In this document: positions 33,726 through 43,804 of the stretch, piece after piece
Layout of the letters: each line of letters starts with the position of its first letter
How positions within the stretch are numbered: position 1 is the stretch's first letter
NCBI RefSeq assembly: GCF_023278565.1
Contig: NC_064677.1
Span: forward strand, 2,046,001-2,110,000
DNA length: 64,000 nucleotides
Source of the DNA: Colletotrichum lupini
Taxonomy: Eukaryota > Ascomycota > Sordariomycetes > Glomerellales > Glomerellaceae
Direction: 5' to 3'
Notes under the pieces: model-generated
Told to the model about the DNA's origin: nothing
The model's input: the letters and a program-made list of their open reading frames with translations, nothing else
The model's database searches: none
Translations under genes and position numbers: made by a program

Positions 33726-36142
33726 TGGGCCACAAGCATAGAATCTAGATTTAGCGAATGCAAGACTTCACGATTCCCAGGATGAGCAGGATGATGACTG
33801 GCTGCGATCGCGAGACAATGGCGCAACGTCCAAACGCTGTCACTCCAGTGACATGGGAGGTCCAGAGCTCCCTTGACAGTATCCGCCCTCTGGAGCTCCT
33901 TTGAGAGTCAAGCTCAGACAACCCCTCGTGTTCAATCTGAGAGCTCCAGGATGAGGTAACCGAATGCAGGGTAGCGGGACAGGGGGAGCTGTCAGGCGAA
34001 ATGGTACCGAGCGCGTTTCCGGGCCAGCGAGCGACTGTTTAATGACGACGGGTGGGACACTTTTTTTCGGTTGACAATCTGAGGAAATGAGCAGAACCGG
34101 ACTCCGTACGCTGGAGTCAGTCGCGTCTTGGCCAGCTCTCGTGCGATGGAATAATCCTTTGGTCATCGCGATCTGCTGGTGCGTCCGTATGAATCGAGGT
34201 CGAGGAGGCTCCTAGGCATGCAAGTATCCCACGGTTCGACGGCTGGCGATGCGTCTCTGTCCAATCATTCCGGGTCCCCCAGCTGGATGCGTGATAGCAG
34301 GACAAATAAGGTGACCGCAGTGGGGGGATGATGATCGCCGGAAGCGATGGAAGCAGCCGATGGGCTGGCGCCACGCTCTGACTTTGTCCGCCTGGCGTGG
34401 CTGATCGAGCTGCAAAGTCTGCGCCTCGAGTTTGCCAGCTCGCCACTAGTGATAAAGCTTGCCGACAGCTTTCAGAGCTCTCTGGCAGTCTAGGTTGACA
34501 TTCGCCGTCCGTGACCACGGCCGTGGGCCATGTTACTGTGCAAAACATGCACGTCTGGCAGGGAAACTCTCTGCATCCGAGCGTCGAGTGGCAGTGTCGT
34601 GCAGCCTGCCATCTCATGTCGTGGAGAGAACGTGCGAGGGTACAGGGTGGTGTCTGGAAGATGGTCAATGTGTGTGTTCACGTCAACCTATCTGAGAACG
34701 CGAGAATATCGCGAATGCAGAATCAGAGCCCAAAGTTCTGTCAAGGACTCCCGGGCAGCATGCTGGCCCAGGCGGTGGCTGCATCAAGTCGAGACAGGGA
34801 CACCCATCGAAAGCCCAGCATGACGGGCACGGAAAGACGTCAAGATGCGGCGGACGCATCACGTAGTACCACTCTAGGGCATGGATGTTCTCTGCAGCCA
34901 TGCAGGAAGCGGATAGCACCAGGGTCTTCAGCGACGCGCAGTCCGGTTCCTTTCTAACGCGCCCCCAATGCAAACGGCGCAAAGGCCGTCTCGCGACACG
35001 TCAGGATGTGCGGTGCTAGAGGCGAGTTGCCGTGGCAGTTGAAGCTGCTGTGGGTGCTGTATCTGTACAGCTGTAGAGAAACCAGAAAGGCACGGACGAT
35101 GCAGACAACGACTACGCGGACGATGCGGATGGACGTGGAGAGATGTCGGTGGCTGAATCGATAGTTGTGATATTATTAGGAGCGTGTGTTGGATTGTCGA
35201 GACCAACTGGGCTGGACTGGCTGGCGGAAGCCGCGAAAGCGCGTTTGCATGACGGGGGTGCTCTGGAGGCCTATTAACCCAGAACAGCGGCCACTCCACC
35301 CCATCACCCACACGCATCGCCGCATTGGTGGACCACCACGACGCCCAGGTTCTTTTCAGGTGGCAGGACAGGCAAGAGGTACCTCGCCCACTGTTGTCCC
35401 TGCCTTCGGGTACCTGACTTTGGCCCGCATTCCCACTGGGCGTGGTGGATGGCCCAGCACAAGGACTACAAGGTCCCTGGCCATCCCCGTATGCGGCAAC
35501 CAATATCCATCAAATCTCATTAATAAATCTCCTCTTTCTTTCGACAACGCCAGACACCTAATCTCCTTTTGCCGACTGCTCCTTTGCCTTTGCGCCTTGC
35601 CCTTACCTTCTTCCCCCAGTGTCATCTGTCGTCTCATCGCGCCAGCTTCAATTCTCTAACCTCGCGAAACATCCTCGTTCTTTCACCAACGACCTTCCTT
35701 TGATCCGCTTCTCTCTTTGAATCCTCACCAGCGACCTTGTCTACCTCACCACCCAACCTATCCGTTCTTTCTTATTCTTCAGCAACGCAGCTGCCTTTGA
35801 ATCCCTGCGCTCCCTTGCATTAGGGAACTGCGCCGCGCCTACAACCACTGACGTCTGCCGTCTGGAACACCCTGCAACCACCCGAACGACAACCCGAGCA
35901 ATCGACGTCTTTCCAGCAACCTCCAGAGACCGGAGCCAGGAACGCGAGACACCACCGAGACATCAGTCAGCCGGATAGGGACGTCCATGATTGTCAACAA
36001 ACACCACCGATGATCCACGACATGGCCATGCGCATCCAAGACGTCTTTTTCCCAGGTTCGTAGAAGCAAAGGTCATGCCTGCCTACTCGACATATCAACC
36101 GCTCGTTCGACAACCGACAACAACTACTCAGCAATCAATATC
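33726..36142. other. 2.4-kb intergenic region with long C/T-rich leader before the GAS2 gene
   Basis: No supported gene. From about 35.5 kb to 36.1 kb the + strand is C/T-rich with CAACGAC and CACC patterns, typical of a long fungal 5' leader, and carries two overlapping short upstream ORFs. The 33.84-33.96 kb part has imperfect copies of CCAGAGCTCCCTTGA. Confidence 0.5.
35987..36063 (+). promoter_or_regulatory. Two overlapping upstream ORFs before the GAS2-domain gene
   Basis: ATG 35987 opens an 8-codon ORF ending TGA 36011-36013. The second ATG (36010) overlaps that stop as ATGA and opens a 17-codon ORF ending TAG 36061-36063, 80 nt before the main ATG. If both lie in the mRNA leader they should lower translation of the main frame. 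Confidence 0.45.
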
Positions 36143-38917
36143 ATGACCGATCCTCCGCCGCCCATCACCCCGGGGCCGGGCCACCAGCTACGCCCGGCCA
36201 GGCGCCAGTACCGCCACTCCGACGAGCACTCGCCCACCCGTGCCCGAACCAACGACGACCTCTTGAGCCGCCTTACACCACTGACCGCCGTCGAGATGCT
36301 CCAAACACCAAACACTGAACTAAAACAATGCCTCGACAACTCTACCGTCAACGAACAGGAATTCGCCATGCGCGCCGCCGTGGCCAGCCGCAAGATTTAC
36401 GAATGGCTGGAGGAGCTTTCTGACTGGCCCTGGCCTTCCGCCAGCGGCTCGGCCGGTTTTGAGGTGCCAGAGGCAAAGCGGACGAAACTCGACGAGGATG
36501 CCGACGAGTCGGTGTACCTCGGGAGCCTACCCGCCGAGAGCGTCGCCCAGTACGAGCAGCGCGTGGACGGCATCTCTCACGACATGGACGAGCTGCACAT
36601 TGAAGAAATCAAGACCCACGTCATGCACACCCACATCATTCCGCTTTCGAGACCCGGAACGCCGTTGTCTCCGACGCGGCCCATTGGAGGCGGATCACTT
36701 ACGTACAACCGAATGAACGACTTGACGGCTCTCCTCACGGCAATCATCGTCCAGGCACTGCCAAATCTGTCCAAGCTCTGCCGACTGCTGAAAGTCTGGC
36801 ACATCCGCCTCTCTGTCCTCCGTCGCATACCCGATCTGCTGTCTGGCATTGCAGAGGCAGAGTATGCCCTCGAGTCGGCATGGGACGTGTTGTCGTCTCC
36901 CGCGGGAACGCCATCCGCCGAAGAGGGAGCCCAGGACACCCACTCCCAACTCAAACACGCCGTCACTGTTGTCAAGTCAGTGTTGGAGACGCAAATCACA
37001 AAATCCGGAGGCAGCCTCGATTTCATGCTCGACAGTCTCGAGGGGCTGCAGGATACACTGCCCGACGCCTGGCTTGACCGTATGGAAGCCGTCGAGCGCA
37101 ACTACGCCGACTGGGTGACCTCAGGCGAGCAGAGGATCCGACAAGGGGACTGGGCTAGCGTGCGTCAACAGAAAGCGCTTCCACCGGTGATCAGAGAAGA
37201 GGCCGAGGCGGAGCCCACGAAATCCATTGGCCTGCCTGTCGTGGACGACGATGTCATCACTCTGCCAGTGCCCATCACCATTAACCCACCCGAAGAGGAC
37301 ACCCAGCCTGCCTCTGATGATGAGGCCACTCCGGAGCAGTCTGACGGTTCCGAGGACGACACAATCGAGCTGTCTCCCTCGCAACTGCAAGCGCAGAAGA
37401 AGACGCAGCCAGTCGCCGGCCTTGACGGCTCCAGCGAGGCTACAAAACCCAAACGGACGCCACTGGGCGAAGTGCAAAACGAAGAAAACACCAAAAGAAA
37501 GGTGTCGGGCAAGGAATCCGTCGTGTCGAAGCTTAGAGCAGTCTTTGAAAGCAACGCCAGGTCCAGCTCTGACGACGCGGACGAGATTCTGCCCGACGAT
37601 GAAGAGATGCAGCTGCCACCGCTGATCCGACCCGACCGACGCGGAAGTGACGCTTCGGACTCGTCTACAATCATCCATGGCCACACGAGCCTGCTCGCAG
37701 ATGCCTCGAGCGACATGCCCGAAGTCTCAGCATCGCCTCCTCTGCCACGCCAGAAGCGTGCCGAGACTCTGGGCCGCAAGTCGGCTGCTGACCGCTTCAT
37801 GAGCATGAGCCCTCCCAGCTCTCCCCCGTTCCGGCCGAGTTACAGAGAAGACAGCGTGAGTCCTATGGTGAGGCCCCAAGACGAGGGTCTCCTGCCGGCC
37901 CTCCCTCTGGAGTCGTCATTCAACGAAGACGACTTTGATCACTCCTTTATCAGCATGGGAACGCCACGAGAGACCGGCAACAAGGAAGATGACCACCTCC
38001 GAAAGCAAATCAGCGACATTCTAGAGTCTATCCCCGCCAACATCAAGCTGGCCAGAGCGACACCCAAGGTGGACTTGAACCCGCCGCCGCCCGATCTGCC
38101 CACCCTGCCGGCCAAGAGGCTTAAGAAGCCATCGCGGGAGACCATGCGGAGGAGCGTCTCTGCCATGTCGACGACATCGCGGACATCTTCGCGGGCGACG
38201 ACGCCGTGGCTGACGCTTGCTCCCGCATACGCCAAGAACCCCAGGCCCAGACGCCCTGGGAGCGGACAAGACGTCAGGGTCTACCACCTCTCGCGGTCCA
38301 CCGGCGAAGCACCCATCAAGCTCCTCATCCGCTGCGTCGGCGAGCACGGCGAGCGCGTCATGGTGCGTGTCGGGGGTGGATGGGCCGACCTCGGCGAGTA
38401 CCTCAAGGAGTACGCCTCGCATCACGGCCGGCGCTCTGCCGGACCGGTAGAGAAGGCCGAGATCAAGGTCCAGGACTTGCCGCGTGCGAGCAGCCGTGCC
38501 GCGAACTCGAGCCCGCCGAGTCGGCCAGCCTCCGCGCTGGAAATGTCACCCATGACGCCGCTCAACGTCAGAAAGTCTAGAAAGTCTTTTGGCGCCGGCG
38601 ACTCATCGGTGCCCCGGCTCCTCCCCAACACGCCTGCCGTCCCGCCGATCCCGGACAAGTTCACGCCCACGCCGTCGGAGGAGGACTCCAACCGGTCCCG
38701 GTCGAGCTCCCACATCAGCTGGGAAGAGGACGAGAGCTCGTTCCTTGGCCTGGCAGGACCCACTGGCCGCAAGGTCGAGATGAGCGAGGAGAATCGGGCG
38801 TGGGTGGAGAGCGTCAAGGAAAAGGTGCGTGCCGCTAGCGGCGAGACGCGCAAGATTTCAGAGTTTGGCGATATGGGCAAGGTCGGCGGCACGAAGCGTG
38901 TGTTTCGGAAGGGCTAG
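36143..38917 (+). CDS. GAS2-domain protein, probable microtubule-associated
   Basis: 924 residues, single exon. N-terminal about 280 residues are largely helical: DDLLSRLTPLTAVEMLQTP, then LTALLTAIIVQALPNLSKLC and LLKVWHIRLSVLRRIPDLL. The middle is acidic and Ser/Pro-rich with many SP and TP sites. Residues about 724-760 form a GAS2-related (GAR) domain, LLIRCVGEHGERVMVRVGGGWADLGEYL split over two strands. In animal Gas2 and spectraplakins this domain binds microtubules. A basic Ser/Arg-rich region (KKPSRETMRRSVSAMSTTS) precedes it. The tail is charged and ends KRVFRKG. No calponin-homology domain is seen, unlike animal Gas2. A role at the spindle or cortical microtubules is inference from the domain. 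Confidence 0.85.
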   Translation: MTDPPPPITPGPGHQLRPARRQYRHSDEHSPTRARTNDDLLSRLTPLTAVEMLQTPNTELKQCLDNSTVNEQEFAMRAAVASRKIYEWLEELSDWPWPSASGSAGFEVPEAKRTKLDEDADESVYLGSLPAESVAQYEQRVDGISHDMDELHIEEIKTHVMHTHIIPLSRPGTPLSPTRPIGGGSLTYNRMNDLTALLTAIIVQALPNLSKLCRLLKVWHIRLSVLRRIPDLLSGIAEAEYALESAWDVLSSPAGTPSAEEGAQDTHSQLKHAVTVVKSVLETQITKSGGSLDFMLDSLEGLQDTLPDAWLDRMEAVERNYADWVTSGEQRIRQGDWASVRQQKALPPVIREEAEAEPTKSIGLPVVDDDVITLPVPITINPPEEDTQPASDDEATPEQSDGSEDDTIELSPSQLQAQKKTQPVAGLDGSSEATKPKRTPLGEVQNEENTKRKVSGKESVVSKLRAVFESNARSSSDDADEILPDDEEMQLPPLIRPDRRGSDASDSSTIIHGHTSLLADASSDMPEVSASPPLPRQKRAETLGRKSAADRFMSMSPPSSPPFRPSYREDSVSPMVRPQDEGLLPALPLESSFNEDDFDHSFISMGTPRETGNKEDDHLRKQISDILESIPANIKLARATPKVDLNPPPPDLPTLPAKRLKKPSRETMRRSVSAMSTTSRTSSRATTPWLTLAPAYAKNPRPRRPGSGQDVRVYHLSRSTGEAPIKLLIRCVGEHGERVMVRVGGGWADLGEYLKEYASHHGRRSAGPVEKAEIKVQDLPRASSRAANSSPPSRPASALEMSPMTPLNVRKSRKSFGAGDSSVPRLLPNTPAVPPIPDKFTPTPSEEDSNRSRSSSHISWEEDESSFLGLAGPTGRKVEMSEENRAWVESVKEKVRAASGETRKISEFGDMGKVGGTKRVFRKG

Positions 38918-41446
38918 GCTGGGGGTCTGAATTGGCGTTTACAGCGACTTGGGGTGCTAAGAGATATCGACACGATGGGACGGAGTCAAGCGACTGGAGT
39001 CGGGAGCATGTCTTTTGCGCCACGAGTCGAAAGCATACCATGACGGAAACATTTCATTACATCATATCGAGGCAGGGGGGAACGCTTCATCACAACGGCA
39101 TAGCATGGCCTGGTTTTTTTTTCCACATTTTCTTCCGGTTGTCTTCATCATCCCCTCGAGCGCAGGATTTCCTTTTGCGGTCCCCGTCATTCTTCGTACG
39201 AATACCCCTTTTTTTTGCTTCGCCTTGAGGCATGTGCCCGGGCATGTGCTAGGCATAGAGAGTCAGATAGTTGAAATACCAGAAAACCATTTCTCATTAC
39301 CGAGGTGTTGCGTGAAGGTGAAGATGGCAGTGATGGAGGCTTGAGGTGGATTGGATCCGAAGTTCCGTCGGCAGTCGGAGGAGGTCGGAAGAAAGGGGTG
39401 CAGCTCCGGTTATGGTCCCGCGTGGGGGCCGGGGCCTGACATGAGGTAGTACCACGCACATGGGAGGAGGAACGCCGTTGCAACCCCGGACTAACGCAAG
39501 TGCGGAGGATCACGGGGCATGACGGCAGATCCTCCATCCACCTCACCACCACCACCATCCCTGTCCGCCGTACCACCCACCCGTCCACGCTATCCACAAC
39601 ATTACCTTGCATGCGCCATACTCCGCGCCCGCCCGCTCCATCCCCCAGATAGAACTGTACGGCGCACAAAGACCGGGGGCCGGGCGGCGTAAGCAAGCTT
39701 TGCCGATGGAAGTGGTGTGGGGGAGAAGGCGACTGCAAAACGACTGGGGGGTTCTCGGTTTTTCTCACCACAGTACAGAACAGGTAGTTACATGGTGTAC
39801 TTTTCTCAACCCCTACAGGGATGATGGCACAGCTCTCTCAACATCTAGACCGAGGCTCCGGCGCGGGGGGGGGTTGGAACCGGCCGAGGGACCTGATCTG
39901 AGGTGAGAAAACGGTGCCGCGGATGGGGGAGGGGGAAGCTAGGGGGGTGTCCGTGGAGTAAATCCCGAGGCGGGACCGAATGGAGCTCTGCGTGTGTGGT
40001 GTAGAGCGTCGATGCTTTTTGACCATCCGATGTTTTCTCTTCGACTGCGGAAAGTTGGTTGTTGTGGGTGAGTGATTCTGCCGGATGTATCGTCTACTTT
40101 CTTCACCCGAACACCTTTGACAATCTGAAGCTGCAGCCAGGGACGGGGGAAGGAGGGGGATGGACGACGCCGTTGAACCTCCGTTCCTTCGCCGAGGCAT
40201 AACCTTATCCAGCGGTCTCCTCACCATTCCTGTCCAGCTCCCGGGGTTGATGAGGAGGAATGGTTTTTGGGATGGGGAGGGCGTTGGATGTGACATGTCG
40301 ACGCGAAACCGACGATAGGTAGTTCCGTCTCTCTCTCCATCTGACTTCCATCGACCGGGTCCCGCATATGACATTGATTGGATTTCCAACCCAGCAGGCC
40401 CAGCACGACACGAACGACGGAGAAACCAAAAAAGCCAACGCAACGACACCCCCCCTTAACCCACGCACGCGTTGTCTCCATTGCCCCAAAAAAATCCCTA
40501 GCGTCATCCTCTAGAACCCGGCTTTACTTCGTCGATTGTCTCTCGTTCATGAGAACTCTAGAATCGTAGGCGCAGACGTAGGTTCAGATTTGTCCGTCAT
40601 GCGCGCGAATCGTATCTACTCCCCATCAGCAGCCGTGTAGTAAAAAAAGCACCCGAGCAAAAAGAAAAACACACGAACAAACAAAACACAAATAAAGCAT
40701 GCGCTGTGCTACCTAGTCCGGTCTAGTTCGGACTTGTAAACCCCTCCCAACACCTTCCGAGCTATCTCCCCCCAACACACTTCAGACGGAGTTCACCAGT
40801 TGGAGAACGTGCTCTTTTTTTGGGGGGGCAGAGCTCGGGTGGGGTTCGTCCCTTTGCGGAGAGAGAAAATTTGGGGGGATCTACGCTACCCCCCTAGCAA
40901 AAGTTGGGGACGGTTGGTTCAACGTCGTCCAGGTTTTTGGGTTCAAGCTCAAGCTTTCAAGCCGAGGCACCTCCCCACGAAGCTCGGCAAGCTCTCCTAA
41001 GGGCCGTTTGTCCACTCCAGGGTCACAGGATCACAGTCACGTACACACAGTAGCACAGTCGTACAGGCATCCAAGTCTATTTCTAAATCGCGTTCCATAT
41101 GTAGCATGGCTCCATCAGGAAGTATTACCGCGAAACCTGTCTCCCCCACAACATCCTCTACTCTAAATTCAAAACTCCGACACGAACAGGCGTCACGGAG
41201 ACGATAGCCGCATAGGGCGTATTCGTAGTAAAAAAGCGTCGTCGTCCTTTTAGTGACGATGAAAATGTGTCTGTGTTTCCCTTCGCTCAAATCTCGGCAA
41301 GATTGGAAAGCCAAGGCCCTTGATGCCTACCCCAACGCCGAAAAAAAAAACCAATTTCGCTCTCTGAGAACGTCTCAGGTATTCTCTGTCCAAGCCCTTT
41401 TGATCCGTAAATGCAAGTCATCCATCGCACAATCTTTTAGGGGGGT
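38918..41446. other. 2.5-kb intergenic region between convergent GAS2 and malic enzyme genes
   Basis: Mostly homopolymer-rich non-coding sequence: T runs near 39113-39122 and 39208-39216, an A-rich stretch 40640-40700, and T7G7 near 40813-40829. It probably holds the 3' ends of both convergent genes. A 105-codon minus-strand open frame at 41314-40997 has protein-like composition but no recognised motif. Confidence 0.45.
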
Positions 41447-43804
41447 TTAGATTCGGCTCTTCTCGGAGAAGCTGACGGGGTCGTAGACGCGCTCCTTGAT
41501 CCAGGCGTCCAGGGCAACATCACCCCACTCCTCCCACTCGACCCACTGGGACTCGGGAAGCTTGGAGACACCGGCTCTGCGGGCAGACTTCATGACCTCG
41601 CGGGCCACAATGACGCTGGCGTCACGCACACGCTCAATGCGGGGGTAGATGAGACCCTTGTGGATCTCGTCAACGTTGAGGGACGCGGCGAGAGCGGCAG
41701 CCGAGGTGTAGACCATGTCGTCGGTGACCTTGGAGGCCTTGGCGAGGATGGCACCGAGACCGAGACCGGGGAAGACGTAGACGTTGTTGCCCTGGTTGGG
41801 GTGGTAGGTAATGGCCTGGCCGTCGGGGCTCTTCATGGTGAAGGGGGAGAAGGGGGAGCCGGAGGCGAAGATGACGGTGCCGTCGGTCCACTGGACGGCC
41901 TGCTCGAAAGTGCACTCGGCCTTGGTGAGGGGGTTGCTGAGGGGGAAGAGGACGGGGCGGCGGCCAAGACCGCCAGAGTCGACAGAGGCCTTGAGGGCGC
42001 GAACGACGGACTCGGTGAAGACACCAAAGGTGGCGGTGAGACCGACGAGAGCGGTGGGCTTGACGTACTCAATCACCTCCTCGAGGGTGCGGAACTGGTG
42101 GCCGTTGTTGTCGGTGCGGGCAAAGTACTTCTTGTGCTCGGCGAGCTTGTCGCCGCGGTCCTTGGTGACGAGACCCTTGGTGTCGACCAGCCAGAACTTG
42201 TCCCTGGCGACCTGCTCGCTGAGGCCACGCTTGGTGTAGTACTCGACGAGCTGCTTGGCGACACCGACACCGGCGGAACCGGCGCCCATGAAAACCAGGC
42301 GCTGCTCCTCGAGGGGAACGCCAGAGAGCTCGACGGCGTTGATGTAACCAGCGAGGACGACGGCACCAGTTCCCTGGATATCGTCGTTGAAACAGCGGTA
42401 CTTATCGCGGTAGCGGTCGAGGTAGTTGAAGGCCTTTTCGGACTCAAAGTCTTCGAACTGGACAGTCATCTCGGGGTAAACCTCGGTGACGGCCTCCATG
42501 AACTCGTCCATGAATGCCTGCTGCTCGGCGACGGACACGCGCTTAGAGCGGATGCCCAGGTAGAAGGGGTCCTTGAGATTGGTCTCGTTGTTGGTGCCGG
42601 TGTCGAGGACAATAGGCAGGGTGTTTTCGGGGTGGATACCGGCGGCACCAGTGTACAGAGCGAGCTTGCCAATCTGGGGTTGTTAGTGTTGTCAGGTATG
42701 GAGGGACGGCAGACCTACAGAGATACCGACACCGTTGACACCGAGGTCACCCAGACCCAGAATGCGGGAACCGTCGGTGACGACGCAGATCTGGGGGTTG
42801 GGGTAGGGCCAGTTGCGGAGCATGGTGCGGATGGACTTTCGCTGCTTGATCGAAATGTACAGAGCCTCGGGGCGGGTGTAGAGGGTAGAGTATTGCAGGC
42901 AGACATCGCCAATGGTGGGGGTGTAGACCAAGGGCATGAGCTCGCGGACGTTGTCAATGAGCAGGCGGTAGAAGAGGTCAAAGTTTTGGGCCTTGAGCGA
43001 GGACAGGTAGAGGTACTTGTCGACGTCGGTCTGGCGGGTGTTGATCATCTTCATGGCCCGCTGGCATTGCGTCTGGAGGCTCTCCATGGTGTGAGGGATA
43101 AGGCCGGTGAGGTTTCTGGTGACGCGCTCTTCGGGCGTGAAGGAGAGACCTGATTCGACCATGGCGGTTAGTTTGGAGGAGGAGTGGATGGGAGCACGAG
43201 GCAGAGGATTGAGCGGGCGAGGAAGTAGTGAGGGAAGACGACGGGCGCGCCCAGTGAGTGAAGAAGCCATGGGAGGGGATGGAGCGAGGAATTGGGGATG
43301 TTGTGGGAGGAAAAAAGAGGGAGGCTATATAGAAGGGTGCAAACTGAAGGGATACGCCATGTTGGGGGAAGCCGGTGCGTGCAGGTGGTGCAGTAAGGTT
43401 CAGTGCGGACGCGGACAGACGGTGTAAGTGGGGGAAGCGGCAGCTGCCATCAACTCACCTTTGTTCCAGAGGGGCTCGCGCAGGATCTGGAAAGCGGTGG
43501 CCTGGGTCTTGGGCACGTATTCCGTGTTGCGGTATTGCTGCACCTCGCCAAAGGTGTTCTGGGAGTAGCCACGGTGCTGGTCGAGGGAGGCCATTCTCAT
43601 CTTGTCTTCAATGACGGAGATGTCGACGGAAGACATGGGGTTGAAGTCTGTCATTCTGCGACTGGACATGGACATGCGCTTGTTAGATATAGAGGAGCGA
43701 GAGGAGCGGGCAGAGGCGACGGACGATGGCGAAGGCGAGGAGGACCGGGGCGTAGAGATGTCTGAGGAGCTGGCTGAACTGAAGGGATACGACGCCATTG
43801 ACAT
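41447..43804 (-). CDS. NAD-type malic enzyme with two alternative first exons
   Basis: Oxidative decarboxylation of malate to pyruvate. Shared exons: 43149-42719 and 42673-41447. The long form starts at ATG 43804 (exon 43804-43459), crosses a 309-nt GTGAGT...TCAG intron (43458-43150) and totals 667 residues, with a Ser-rich start and EYVPKTQATAFQILREPLWNKG before the catalytic core. The short form starts at ATG 43270 inside that intron and reads through the acceptor in the same frame (592 residues, start MASSLTGRARRLPSLLPR). Core motifs: VYTPTIGDVC, GDLGVNGVGIS, CFNDDIQGTGAVVLAG, the NAD fold VFMGAGSAGVGVAKQL, and LSNPLTKAECTFEQA. The arginine-rich, acid-free short N-terminus looks like a mitochondrial presequence; the long one does not. 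Confidence 0.93.
43150..43270 (-). other. Alternative first coding exon of malic enzyme (presequence-encoding)
   Basis: 40 codons from ATG 43270, in frame with the shared core at 43149. Residues 1-32 contain six Arg and no Asp or Glu (MASSLTGRARRLPSLLPR...), consistent with mitochondrial import. The same DNA is intron in the long isoform. Confidence 0.65.
43325..43332 (-). promoter_or_regulatory. TATA box inside the malic enzyme long-isoform intron
   Basis: CTATATAG, 55-60 nt upstream of ATG 43270, so a start about 27-30 nt before that ATG would give a short leader. It lies within the 309-nt intron of the long transcript, which supports a second promoter. Confidence 0.55.

Noticed and set aside
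41660..43153. 497-codon open frame on the + strand opposite malic enzyme
   Set aside because: It is the shadow of a strongly codon-biased gene; its product is low-complexity and acidic, and all motifs belong to the minus strand.
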